From NCBI GenBank assembly GCA_032173965.1, contig JAVUNC010000019.1, positions 15,926,234 to 15,990,233 of the forward strand: 64,000 nucleotides of DNA. The letters run 5' to 3'. Source of the DNA: Sitta carolinensis. Lineage: Eukaryota > Chordata > Aves > Passeriformes > Sittidae. The notes beneath the pieces were generated by a model. The model ran no database searches. It had not been told where the DNA came from and was given only the letters and a program-made list of their open reading frames with translations. Both the position numbers and the translations under genes were made by a program. Of the stretch, positions 53,543 to 64,000 are shown piece after piece (position 1 is the first letter of the stretch; the number at the start of each line of letters is the position of its first letter).

Positions 53543-53969
53543 TGATGCCTTCTGGAGGCTGCCCTGGAACAGACACCAGACAGGGCAAAAGGATAAAGCA
53601 GGGATTTATTAAAAGGCCTCACTGGGCACACCTGGGCAGCACAAGAGCCCGGCTGGGCCACAAAATGGACACAAAATGGACAACTGATCACAAGGGCTCC
53701 AGCTTTTATAAGTTCTGGCCCATCAGCATATTAGAGTAATTGTCCATCCTTAGCTTCAGGTTATGAAGTTTCATCCTGCTTGTTTCTCTTCTCACTTCAC
53801 CACTGTTTTTGTTCTAGGGCCTGAAAGTTGTCCTTGGTATCCACCTAGAGAAGGAATTGTTTTGTCTCCCTACTCTGTGAAGAGAGCTTAGAGCACTTAA
53901 TATGAAACCAAAAACTACCCACCAAAACAGCACAGAATCTGAGAAATAGAAAAGCCAAAACTTAACACA
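53543..53969 (-). mobile_element. ERV LTR, family A, copy 3
   Basis: A complete-looking LTR of 427 bp on the minus strand. On the plus strand it begins TGATGCCTTC and ends CTTAACACA, so in element orientation it runs TGTGTTAAG ... GAAGGCATCA with the canonical TG...CA ends. It aligns end to end with copies 1 and 2. Its polyadenylation signal is TTTATT on the plus strand at 53605-53610. It carries a private exact 11-bp tandem, CACAAAATGGA at 53659 and 53670. Adjacent bases (AGCTT left, TTACC right) give no target-site duplication, and no primer-binding site or retroviral gene is visible on either side, so the insertion is old or rearranged. Confidence 0.82.
53605..53610 (-). promoter_or_regulatory. 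LTR polyadenylation signal AATAAA (copy 3)
   Basis: AATAAA on the minus strand at the position conserved in the other two family A LTRs. Confidence 0.65.
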
Positions 53970-54183
53970 TTACCATCACCTGGGATTCTTAGGTATTGAA
54001 CTCTAGAAAAAGGCACAGCTCACCAAACCCGAGAACCTGCTGCTTTAGCACGCGGCCGTAGGACCCGGGCGGGAGCTGAGGGCTCCGGAGAGGCCGAGGC
54101 CCGCGGGGCCCTGTGAGGGGACGTGGCGCCATTTGCTGGAGGCCTTCAGGGCCATGGCGGCTCTGCCCTCCCTCCCTGCGCTG

Positions 54184-54189
54184 TGCCTG
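54184..54189. repeat. Target-site duplication, left copy
   Basis: TGCCTG directly before the solo LTR. The right copy (54488-54493) is CGCCTG; the single difference is C/T at a CpG, a common decay. Confidence 0.7.
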
Positions 54190-54487
54190 TGTTACTGTGA
54201 TGCAGACAGAAACACACAGTAACACACACCACAGGTGTTCAGGCAGAGAAGAAGAAAGGAAGAAGATTCTAGTTTATTGTTGAGCTCGTATCTATAAGTT
54301 TCTGGACAGTGATCAGAGATTGGACAGAGAGGTTCCCACCTCTCCATCTTCACTGATCACTTGAGAAGTTCATCAGGTGATATCTTTTACAGAGGAATGT
54401 AAACATGATTCTTGTTTATCTTACAGTTCATGAGAACTGACTCCACTATACTGAAACAAATCAGAAGGCTGATTTTCAAGGACAACA
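54190..54487 (-). mobile_element. Solo ERV LTR, family B
   Basis: A 298-bp LTR on the minus strand. In element orientation it begins TGTTGTCCTTGAAAATCAGC and ends GTCTGCATCACAGTAACA, with TG...CA ends. It carries AATAAA (plus-strand TTTATT at 54273-54278) about 80 bp from its 3' end. It is bounded by a 6-bp direct repeat with one mismatch, which fixes both ends; a 6-bp duplication is usual for ERVK-like (class II) elements, whereas ERVL usually makes 5 bp. No internal retroviral sequence is present, so this is a solo LTR formed by LTR-LTR recombination. I recognise its wording from songbird genomes but cannot name the library family. Confidence 0.82.
54273..54278 (-). promoter_or_regulatory. 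LTR polyadenylation signal AATAAA (family B)
   Basis: AATAAA on the minus strand within CAATAAACTAG, in the 3' third of the solo LTR. Confidence 0.6.
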
Positions 54488-54493
54488 CGCCTG
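54488..54493. repeat. Target-site duplication, right copy
   Basis: CGCCTG directly after the solo LTR, matching TGCCTG at 54184-54189 in five of six positions. Confidence 0.7.
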
Positions 54494-54640
54494 CCCCGTG
54501 CCCAGCGCCAGCCCCCACACCCAGGGCAGTGCCAGCAGGAACAGCCCCTCGGACCGCGGGCAAACCCCTCCTCGGAGGCCATGCTGAGGAGAGGTGGCCA
54601 TGGGGGCTGGCAGCCCTCGCCTCAGGCCGTGCGTGAAGGA

Positions 54641-56088
54641 AAGCTGAAAACTCTGATCTTCGTGTTTTGAAAACGCCTGCCTCGGACATTGCACAGCTCT
54701 CCTTCACTCTCAGATCCAGTTTTAAAGGGGCAAAACTTATTTCTGAGCTAAATGGGCGAATGGGGGTACAATTCAGCATCAAGGCAGGACGTGGGGGAAT
54801 GCCAGGGTGGCCAGCGGGGGTGAGGATATTTAGTAGTCTGATCTGGGGCACGCTGAAAGGGCAATGCAGCCATGCCCTGGAGAAATGGCTTTATAAACAC
54901 CCTCAGAAGGTCAGGGCCTTTGCAATTCGATCACAAGGAAAAATCAGGACAGAAAGAGCTGCTGAGGCTCAGCATCCCAGGAAACGTGTCTCTCCATGGA
55001 TGTCTTATCGAGTCCAAGAGTACCACAGAATACTTTGCTGGGCCTGCCTGCAAAGGGAAATCTATGGGACTTAATCCAAAAGAGACAAAGTTTTGATTTT
55101 AAGGGAGGTCAGTTTGGTTTCATTTAAATTCTCTTCTATATGTTCTGATCCAGAATGAAAGCTACCATTATTTATTTTATGTCATTCCACTCTGATTAAT
55201 TTCCCAAGCTACAGCCATTGAAATGAAGAATAAAAATATGGCAAATTACAACTGATAGCATCAAACAATAGAGCAGGGGCAGATACAGTCCACAAATTTC
55301 TTCTATAAATTTTGGGTTTGTTTTTGTTTTCTTCTAAAATTTTATTTTAAACACCAGTTCAACATTTCATTTCCATGCTTCCCAATGCATCTTTTCCTAT
55401 TACTCTACTAATAAGCTTTGCCACTCTGTTTAGTCCACCCCCCCCCCCCCATCCATTCCATCAGCAGAATCAATGTTCCAAAATGATTTTTTACCTCTCA
55501 CACTGGTATTGCTGGTACCAGCAACAGCCTCATTATTTACCTTGCACTGAAAAATGGGAAAAGTTCAGCCCCGGGTAAGTTTTCTGGCTCCTCACCGTAA
55601 TAACTAGTGCCACTAACACAATAAAATTTTATATCATTTTTATTGCATCCCTCCTAGAGAATTATAGGCAGAGCTGTGGCCTGCAGAGCAGATGTGTGAA
55701 GCTGCAGACAGAGCTGCATCTGTTTCCTTTTGCCACAAATTGTTTTGTATAGATCCCTGTTGACTAGGAAATTTAACATACTGTTGCCGTACATCACATT
55801 TGTAATAAAATCATTGTTAAAGAAACACATTATCCCTTTCTACTCTCCTCCCCCTTTTCTTTTTCTAATAAAAAACTGACTTTATTTTCTCTCCCTCTTC
55901 TTCCTTCTCGCTCCCCAGAATAGATTTTTCATTTGGCTCCAGTTTTACTTGGACCTGGGCCAAGTCCAGAAGTTTGATGTCGGCTTTTACAGCAGTCCTG
56001 AGAGTACAGGGAAGGTGGGGAAGTGTCAGTAAGAATCTGCTACTTCCCACTAAATCAAAACATATTTGTCACTGTATTTCTTAATGGG

Positions 56089-56091
<3 letters not shown>
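54641..56091. other. Unique non-coding stretch, no gene seen
   Basis: No gene recognised. A 135-codon plus-strand frame (54667-55074) shows no domain. A run of 13 C (55438-55450) and pyrimidine-rich tracts near 55840-55915 are the notable features. Confidence 0.5.
55438..55450. repeat. Poly(C) tract of 13
   Basis: Uninterrupted run of 13 C; length may be imprecise in an assembly. Confidence 0.85.
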
Positions 56092-56123
<32 letters not shown>

Positions 56124-56136
56124 TTTTTATTTTTTT
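56092..56136. repeat. Poly(T) tract of 30 with T-rich extension
   Basis: Thirty T (56092-56121), then two further T runs split by single A residues, to 56136. On the minus strand this reads as A-rich sequence containing AATAAA, 37 bp after the end of a long minus-strand frame; that arrangement is discussed in findings. Confidence 0.9.
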
Positions 56137-56173
56137 GTTCACCCAAACCCTGCTTTCTATGAGCAGAAGAGAA

Positions 56174-56845
56174 TTAAGTCACCATCCAGGTCCAGATATG
56201 GAATTGAACAGAAAAGCTGTCTCTGAGCTGCAGAAAGTTGCCTGCAGCATTTAATCTCCAGGCTGGGGTGATGCCCTGCTTTTGCGGAAGCTGTGAGTGC
56301 TTTGCAACCTCATCCTTCCCTGAGTCACTGCAGCTACTCCACTTTTTGGGCTGTGGAATAAAGCAGCTCCTGGTTGCTGATAAACACAGAAAGAAGAGGC
56401 CTGAGAGTGCATTGCCATTTGCAAATAAAAAGAACCTAATTTTGCTTGTATTCCTAGAAGAGGGACAGAGGTATGTTAACACAACACAAATCCTCCAAGG
56501 TAACATCTCTTTGGGAAATACACATTTTCTGAAGGATGGGGCCATGCCAGCTGCAGCTACTCTGCTTCTTGGGGGTATGGCTGCACATTGGGGTCTGTGT
56601 CTCAGAAAGCCAGGCTCCACCTGCACCATCTCAATGGACATGGAGCAAAACCTTGCAGGGCTGCTTGGGGCTGTGGCTGTGCACCATTCCCCAAACCAGC
56701 CATTCTCACAGGGAGGCACTGCCCTGCCAAATATCTGGGTACAGTGCCAAGCTGGGAACACAGCTGACATGGGCAATAACAAGAGGAAGCTGATGGGATT
56801 ATGACTGAAAATCACAACAGTAATAAAAATGACAGAAGGAGTCAC
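56174..56845 (-). other. Longest open frame in window; coding status doubtful
   Basis: An open frame of 223 codons on the minus strand, opposite a 188-codon frame on the plus strand (56238-56804) and an 85-codon plus frame (56536-56793). The minus translation opens with a hydrophobic stretch (MTPSVIFITVVIFSH...LLLLPM) but matches no family I know, has no repeats or cysteine pattern, and its later part looks random. The 85-codon frame begins with a signal-peptide-like MGPCQLQLLCFLGVWLHIG. Three frames cannot all be real, and the moderately GC-rich, stop-poor composition explains them. I see no introns or promoter. I treat all as chance. Confidence 0.15.
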
Positions 56846-58554
56846 AAGCCCTTTAAGGGGTTCTGCCTTATTTGAATTTTCTTATGTTGCTTGGAAAACT
56901 TAATGAAGTTTATCTTCTGTCATTAAGATAAATCAGCTCTGTGGTGGTGCTGTCAGAGCTTCACTAATTAAAAGTCAGCCTCCAAGTGCTTAAAGCTTGT
57001 CTACACTCGAAAATTAATTCAGCTTGAGGTAGTGTATACATTTAATTTGCAGCAGTTACATTACCCAAATTAGTATATCTGTTTTGTAGGCAGGGTTCCT
57101 TTGAACTTGGCTCAAATTGAAATGGAGCATTTGTTTCTTTGTCTTATCCTGAACCAAGAGATCTGTGTATAAGGAAGGATTCAGGGATACCTCTTGCTCA
57201 GTATCCCCATGCACAGACAAGACTTAGGATGGCTGATTCACAGCAGTTTCCTTTCTGAATGCTTCTCCCTTTCTTGTGCCACATCAGCTGAGGTAAGGCT
57301 GCGAGCAACAGATGATGCTTGGCTGCAAACAATGTGCTAAATTGATGTAGTTATCAAATTGTAGGGACCTGTAGTGCTTTATGTAAGGCTGCTATTGCAG
57401 CTATTAAAGCCTAAATAAGAGAACTTAAACCTTTCTAAAAAACGAAAAATATTTTCTTACTATTTTTATAAACAAGAATGTTTGGAAGAGAGAAAAAATA
57501 CTATGAACATTCAGGGTCATTTTTCTTTATGTGCATTGTATGAATACAATTATCAACCAATTTAAGAAATTAATAGAAAATGAACACTAGGTAATAGAAA
57601 AATAATTCTATTACCATCAAGGGTGTTTTTCCAATTAAATTCCAAGAGCTTACAACATCCAAGACATTTGGAAATCTCAGAATACCTGGAGAACAAAGCA
57701 GAGTTCTTAGTCCTCCTTCCTTTCAAGTTCTGCTTTCTCAGATATATGTTCAAGACTGAAAGCTTTTCTAATGCTTGCTAGTGGAATAGATGCAAGACAA
57801 GGACAAGAGAGGACATGGAGCAATGCAGCATCCACAGCTCGACCCCTTGTTGTCTAATTTGGATGATGTATAGAGGGTAAAAAAGTGCTGTTTGGAACAA
57901 AAGGCTGTCCCCACTCCAAGGAACATAAATGGGTGAAAATAAATGCTGGTTCAGATAAATGCTCTTTTTCAGACCTCTTTGTAGAGCTCACAGAGCATAA
58001 CGTAGCTCCAGGTTGGTCTTTAGGCATTTAGCAAATCTAGACAGGAAAATGAGTCCAATTGTGAGTTTTATTCAGGATCTTAAATGAAGAATCATTCATC
58101 ACCATTGTGAAGAAAATGATCATGGTGCTTCCCTCATCAATTTTAAGCAGATCTTTTGGAGAATGTTGAAAGAAAATGGTAGATGGTGAGCCATGTATAG
58201 CAAAAAAAAAATTGGCAGTCCTTGCAAGGGTGCCTGACCCTTCAGCTTCACCCATCTGACCAGGTGAAATAACATCATTTTCCCTCTTCTTCAAGGAACA
58301 AAAGGAAGGGACTTGCCTTGCTGTTAAATATTAAACTCTTTAATCATCATCTACTCTCTACAAGATTTTAGCTGATTTTCTACTTGGTGCAATCTACATT
58401 TGGTGGGAGTCCTCCAGCATTTTTTGCTGGATGTCTGGAATGGATTCCCCCTGAGCAACTGATTGATGGTTCCAACAATGTCACTTTCCTCCAAAAAATG
58501 GGAGCCTCTGCTCCAGTGGGACACTGTTAAAACAAGGGCTGCCCTCCACTCAGT
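56846..58554. other. Unique non-coding stretch, no gene seen
   Basis: AT-rich DNA without a recognised gene or repeat. Confidence 0.5.
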
Positions 58555-58817
58555 TATTATTTTCTCCCAAATAATAAGAAACGGCCTTATGTTGTTCCAA
58601 AGGATGTTTAGATTGGCTATTAGGAAAAATTTCTTCACTGAAAGGGTTGTCAAGTACTGGAGCAGGCCACCCAGAGAGGAGGCTGCCACCATCTTGGGGG
58701 TATTTAACAGACATGTAGATGTGGCACTGACATGTTGGTTTTATGGTAAGTTTGGCAGTGCTGGGTTTATGCTTGGACATAATGATCTTGATCATCCATC
58801 CTAAATGATTCTGTAAT
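58555..58817 (+). mobile_element. CR1 LINE, 5'-truncated 3' end
   Basis: Diagnostic CR1 words appear in order on the plus strand: TTTCTCCCAAATAATAAG (decayed), AAACGGCC (58579-58586), TTTAGATTGGCTATTAGG (58607-58624), AAAAATTTCTTCACTGAAAG (58625-58644), GGTTGTCAAGTACTGGAGCA, GACATGTAGATGTGGCACTG (58710-58729), GGCAGTGCTGGGTTTATG and CCTAAATGATTCTGTAATTA at the end. The copy is about 260 bp, 5'-truncated, and has small internal deletions; the usual TTTTCCAACC just before the end is changed. No coding capacity remains. It is in the same orientation as the CR1 at 2295-2646 but belongs to a different-looking subfamily. Confidence 0.9.
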
Positions 58818-61800
58818 TATGGTGTAATATTCTCAGAGACAGATACTGAAAGCTAATAAACAAAGTCCTAGAAATACCACAATAAGACAGCTTCCATATA
58901 TCCCATTTTGTTCTGTTCCTCCCTTTATTTTCTTATGTTTTTCTCATATAAAATGTGTATTACTCCGGATGGTCTGGGATGGACAGTGCCTGAGGTTGCT
59001 GTGGCACTGGCACTGCAGGACTGCTGGGTTTTTGATGAGTTGCTGGACCCCCAGGAAAGGATATCATCCTCCTATAAAGCTAAGAAATCTCGAGTGCTGG
59101 TTGTCCTCCCTCAAAACACAGCCAAAAAAAGTTCCCCATGTTGTGAAATTAACTGGGGGGAGCAGGAGGCAAAACATCAAATCCTGGTGCCCAGAGGAAA
59201 ATACTCAGGAGGACTCTCACCAGTACATGAGTGTGGACATGTGTATGTGGATAAATGTGCAAATACTTGGAACAGGACCATGAATTGGTCTCCAACATAA
59301 CCTGAAGGATAATAGAGGATGCAATTGGCAGTGGTCATCCAGCTGGGATGAGGTGTTCCTCCTGCTGGTATCCAACCCCTTGCTTGGAAATGAAAAGCTT
59401 GGCAGCAGAAATGCGCCACAGCTGGAGAACACGAATGAGTCAAAGCAAATAAACAATCCCCAAATTAGTTTTAAACCAGAGAATAAAAATCAAACATCAT
59501 TTGAAAGCATACTAAAATTGGTTGGTGTCTGAGAGAGCATTCAGTGGCTCAGCACTTCTCTGCTGCACTTCAGAAATTAAAGAGAGAAACAGAGAAACAG
59601 TCTTAGATGAAGCAATAAATAATGGACGCTTTCAACACATAATTTGCATTTGAATTAACTAGGCTGGCTAAATTAATTCATCCATTATAAAAGGAGAATT
59701 TTACTGTCTATATTTTCAGGCTCCCTAGCGTGCTAAGTTAAATGGGCATTGAGGCAGGGACTACTGACTTCCTAGAAATTGCTACTAAATTACTTTCCTC
59801 CCAATTATTATCTAGTTCACACAATTTGGAAGCCTGGTGCTGATAAAAACAATTGTCCCAGGGCCTTGTCTTTACTCCACTGTTTGGATTGTGAGGGTGA
59901 ACAGCTACAGCAGCACTTTGGGGTAATCCAGGCCTCACTCAGGTTTTTGCCTGAAACATTTTTCAGGCCTCCCACCCAAGAAGGGTTAAATCACATAAGC
60001 AAGTTATTTTGATTTTAACATAAATTTAAAATTTTTTGAGGCTGAGGGGTGATTTCTTTGCAATATTATTTAAATTGCTTCCCTGAGAAAATTTCAGATA
60101 ACCTTAAAATAGATAGTTGCTGCAATATATGAGAATAGGTTATTAATTATATAGCTTAGAGCATACAGAATTAACTGGAGGAAGATATAAGTTTGGAGAC
60201 ATATGGAATAATCAATATATTACATTGTTCTTAATAATGCATGGTGTTTGCAGCTACAAACACGAGTCATATTTTCCTGAACTACACCATCAGATTTTCA
60301 AAACCTTGCTCAAAAATTCCAAAAGCATTTGAAGAAAGGGGAAAGAGAAATTGTCATCTCCTCATTGCCAACAATCAGTAGCAGAAGAGGAAGCCAGCTC
60401 GTAATTCAAACCATGTCCAGGGTAGGGTCACATCCCTCTGCCCACTCCATGTCAGGAGAGAGACACCCAGTAACCTCTGAGTGCACCCCAGACTTCCCAA
60501 GGGACATGCTGGGGTCTCGGGGAGAGGATCTGAGCAGCAAGGCTTTGACAGGAGCACGGTTCACCAGCAAAACCTATTTAAATTACTGACACTTCTGCCA
60601 GTGTCTGGAGAAAACTTGTTCTGCTTGGGGAACAGGAACAAGCGAGTGATGGATGGGCACCTGGCAGCACTGCCCTTTGCTAGTGAAGAGTTTAACACCT
60701 TCTCTGGAGTCAGAGAGCAGAGAGGAGCTTTACCACTCAGCTCATTCACACAGCTAGGTCAGGACAGGGGGGATTTTGGCTGAACAGTGACACTCTCCCA
60801 AAACAGCTGTGTTGCAAAGCAGAAGATGTGCCTGTTGCTCACACTTTCCCAAACTTTATGTCCCACATCCTGGTCTAGCTTTTCACAGAGAAACATTATG
60901 CATTCCAGCATCATTATTTTTTTTCCTCAATTCTTTTTTGTAAAGGAGGAAAAGTCATAGCGGTCCTTGCTGTGCCAGGTTACTCCATCAGCCCAGAGTT
61001 TCCTCACTCTGCATGGACCATAAAAGTGGTGTGAGGAGAAGGAAGAACTAAACAGGAAGGCAATAAATCAATTCTACACTCCTTGCAATGGCACTGTGAT
61101 CCCCTATCTGCAGATACCTGGCACCAAAACCAGAGAGTTAGAATCATACACACTCTTTCTTTAGATTGCCAAGATGAAACAAGCTGAATGAACTGTTGCC
61201 TCCTAAAGGTACCCAAATATCTTCCACTCTCCTTCCTCACTGTCTATTGATTTTTTTCTGTGCAGAAAGCAAACCACATTGCAGCAGAAAGCTGCATTGT
61301 TACAGAGAGTCCAAAGGGTCTGTCTCCTTCCCTGTCTGCTTACACACTGAGAAGATGGGACCAGGCTTCGTGACAGTCTCTCCTTGCTGCCTTTGTCACT
61401 TCAATCCCAAAGACTGTGTCTACATTTCTTCAGCATTAAACCTAGAGGCAAGATATGTTGTCCTGTAAGTCACATCCTTCAAGATATAAATCCATTTACA
61501 GAATTGCTAAGGTTTCTTCCTTTGTTGTTAGCTCCAGAGAAGATTAAAAAATTTACATCTAAACAGAGTGAATTTGAAGACCATAACAGGATGGGACTTC
61601 AAATATCGATTTTGTTATTAGTGGAATGTTACAGCACAAAGCACCCACCAGAGCGTGCAGAGCCAGGACAGACAGACATCTTCTAGAGCAGCTAACACCC
61701 TGGAACCTTACAGGATAACTTCTAAAAGCATTCACTAAACAAGGAGCAGAGAAATCAGCTGGGGGAATACATTTAAGCCACCTGTAATGACTGGCAAATG

Positions 61801-64000
61801 ATTGACTCTTGCGAGGGCCATCTCTAAACCAAGAGCAAACTCTGCCTGCACTTGGGTGGAAACTGAATGGAGCAGATTGCCAGTAAGGGGAGTGTTGCCT
61901 TCCCAGCCAGAGGCTGAGGGTGATAAAAGGGATGTTTAGACACATCACAGGGTTTTTAAATTTTTGTGAGCTGATACAAATCAAGGAGCCTTGAGGGAAG
62001 CGTTCAAGTACTGAGCAATTCAATATCAAAGATAAGAACAAATAAAAGTATCTCATAAATCACAATTATGAGGACAGGCTTTCTCCAAGATTCATTGGAA
62101 TTTTCAAAGATTCAGTATATAGTATATATTAAATATTACTTATGCATTCCTTGAGCCTTCTAATCAAGGGAAGAAATCCTGCATTTCCTAAGCTAATGTG
62201 AACAGGGTAGTTTCCTTCCATATCACAAGCATTTCAGAAAATTAATTCTGTATCTCTGAAAAGGTCATTTATTCAAGGATGAGTGACAGGTGCCATAAAC
62301 TTCCTTGTATGTCTGTTCAGCTCAAGTGAACACAAAGCAAATCAATTCAGTGTGGTCAAGTGTAATTACCTGCCAGAGCAGGATCCACCGCTTGCATTTG
62401 TTATTAACAATGCCACGGACGCACCAAATTCAACAGCAATTTTGATTAGTGTGAGGTCATACACTGCTCTTCATTCCCAAGTGCTTCCTTCTCCCAGAGT
62501 TTATAACGTGATTATTACAGTAGAATAATTGTATTAGTATTTGTACTGTGATAGCAATTAACTTTCAGTTATGAGTGAACAAATTATGAGGTCCAGTGCT
62601 AGATTAGCAGGATTCAGCTTTGTGTTTAAGCTGTGTTTTTCCAAGATGTGCATGTGTTTGTTTCTAGGAGCGAGACTCCTGAGGCCTTTGCTCCTCTTTC
62701 TTTCCATTGCCTCAAATATATTTTTGATATATAAAGAATACACACATTGTGGGTGAACTCTTTTACTAAGCTCTGATCAGCTGTGGTTATAAAATACTTC
62801 AGCACTTACAAGTGTCTTTCCAAGGACCTAAAAGTTGCACCTCAACAAAATTGTGGATGAATAAATTGAATAAAGCTTTACTTTTAAAGTAAGTCTGTCA
62901 TTCTTTCATGAAACAATAGAAAATGACATGTGCTTCCCAGTAACCTCCGTGCTATGCTAGGAGCTCATTAACATTTTTCTGGATTGGTTTTTTTCCCCTC
63001 TTTCTGGTATGGGGAATCCTAAATATTTTAACCCAGATGTTTTTTAATCTCTTCAATAAAATGAGAACAATGAATGCTTGTAAATGGGGTATGCATTCAA
63101 TATAAAAGTCAATCAATATATATTTATGTTCCTGTATTAAATTTATAAAACTCTGAGGATAAAAAGGGTTACAGATTATAAAATTAATGATGCCAAAAAC
63201 TCCAGCCAAATTAGCCTAATATTTACAATATACACACACAACAGTCAATCACAAAATAAGGAAGGAACTGATCATTGCGGGAGAATTCAGAGCATCATTG
63301 TAGAAATGAATTGCCTCCCAGCCTTCAGCACAACTGTGTGGTTACACAGTGATGCTTGTGTCAGTTTTGTTTCTGTATGTGATGGCAAAAGTGTTCTGGT
63401 ACAGTCAAATGAAAATTAAATTATGATTTAATCAGAAGAAAACCAATTAGATATACAGATAACTCATGGAGACGGAAACATTACGCAACACAGCGAACAA
63501 ATCAAGGAGGCTGACCTCGTTAGAATCATTGCTAAACCTCCCCAGCAGGCAAATTTAACTGTGTGTGTCAGACTACAGCTTCCCTGAAGCCAGAGCATCC
63601 GAAACTACCAGGATTCCCAAGGAGTTCTCTAATCATGTAACGTGCCTGGGTGCTATTCAGCATAAGAGCCGTTTAAAGAACAAAGGAGATCATTCTGTAC
63701 AATGCACAACGCCATTTGTCTTATTTTGTAAGGTTCCTGCTGAAGTCCTGGCTCGGGAGGTAGTGCAGTCAAAATCAATTCACACCTCCATTCATCGTGC
63801 CTCGGGGATGAATGGATGCAGTCTGTGTGCCACATCCATAAGAGCTGCTTCCATTATTCTCCAATCCCCCCAAAACAAGTATAATTCAATTGATTTTCTC
63901 CACGCTTCTGAGAGAAGGTTACAAAGGACAAAGCTGTGCCAAATGAAGGAGAGCAGCACCCTCCTGGCACAGCTCCAAAAGCAGCAGGAGTGGGGAGAAG
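58818..64000. other. Unique non-coding stretch, no gene seen
   Basis: About 5.2 kb without a recognised gene or transposon. Open frames near 58908-59456, 60329-60783 and 61559-62056 (165 codons, minus) overlap in several registers and have no domains. Two stretches, 62280-62530 and 63440-63930, keep CpG and TAAT/ATTA-type words and resemble conserved non-coding elements (see findings). Confidence 0.5.

Larger units (their letters stand above)
54040..54640. other. CpG-rich block interrupted by an LTR
   Basis: The left part (54040-54189) holds 13 CpG dinucleotides and the right part (54488-54640) about ten, in a window otherwise nearly free of CpG. The two parts are separated only by the solo LTR at 54190-54487 and would be one block of about 300 bp without it. 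The left part has GCCATGGCGGC and the right part GGCCATGGGGGC; these look like translation-start contexts, but no sustained frame follows. It may be a CpG-island remnant, a GC-rich ERV leader or another repeat. Open frames here (54387-54851 minus, 54412-54636 plus) run across LTR boundaries and are artefacts. Confidence 0.6.

Noticed and set aside
53968..54189. Internal retroviral sequence between the two minus-strand LTRs
   Set aside because: The two LTRs belong to different families and the 220 bp between them show no primer-binding site, polypurine tract or retroviral frame.
54387..54851. 154-codon minus-strand open frame
   Set aside because: It runs from unique DNA through the CpG-rich block and into the family B LTR, crossing the insertion boundary. 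It is alanine/proline/glycine-rich because of GC content and has no domain.
56536..56793. Small secreted-protein-like frame starting MGPCQLQLLCFLGVWLHIG
   Set aside because: It has a signal-peptide look only; the rest has no cysteine pattern or homology, and two longer frames overlap it.
61559..62056. 165-codon minus-strand open frame
   Set aside because: No recognisable domain; it has an overlapping opposite-strand frame, and composition looks random.

Overview
The window looks like nuclear DNA from a bird, most likely a songbird. The evidence is the 3' ends of CR1 LINEs (the dominant avian and reptilian retroposon) and several endogenous-retrovirus long terminal repeats (LTRs) of songbird type, set in AT-leaning single-copy DNA with few repeats. 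The CR1 assignment rests on sequence features I can point to. The narrower 'songbird' assignment rests on my recognition of the LTR types and is less certain; a crocodilian or turtle also carries CR1.

I find no protein-coding gene I can support. The open frames scattered over both strands are short, overlap one another, and lack recognisable domains, codon structure or convincing splice sites. The longest (223 codons, 56174-56845, minus) has an equally unconvincing 188-codon frame on the opposite strand. I saw no tRNA, rRNA, snRNA, CRISPR or bacterial features. The window is best read as an intergenic gene desert or the inside of a very large intron.

Layout. Positions 1-387 hold part of an LTR (family A, minus strand), cut by the window edge. 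A CR1 3' end lies at 2295-2646. Then follow unique DNA, a 43-bp tandem duplication (8357-8441), a CA-rich segment (11890-12510), a 28-bp-period repeat (14969-15015) and an AT/CA microsatellite (16641-16780). A second family A LTR is at 17518-17942 (plus). The stretch 17943-44480 is mostly unique, with simple repeats (including a 42-A run at 31392-31433) and a weak old CR1 trace near 41695. An ERV-like block lies at 44480-45215. At 53543-54640 there is a cluster: a third family A LTR (53543-53969, minus), then a CpG-rich block split by a solo LTR of another family (family B, 54190-54487, minus) flanked by a near-perfect 6-bp target-site duplication. A 30-T run is at 56092-56121, and a second CR1 3' end is at 58555-58817. 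The rest is unique, with several stretches resembling conserved non-coding elements.

The most informative observation is in the first 70 bases. Against the copy at 53591-53660, the first LTR differs by ten C-to-T changes and no G-to-A, A-to-G or T-to-C changes. Since this LTR is on the minus strand, these are G-to-A changes on the element's own sense strand. That is the pattern expected from cytidine-deaminase (AID/APOBEC) editing of retroviral cDNA. No novel multi-gene system was found.
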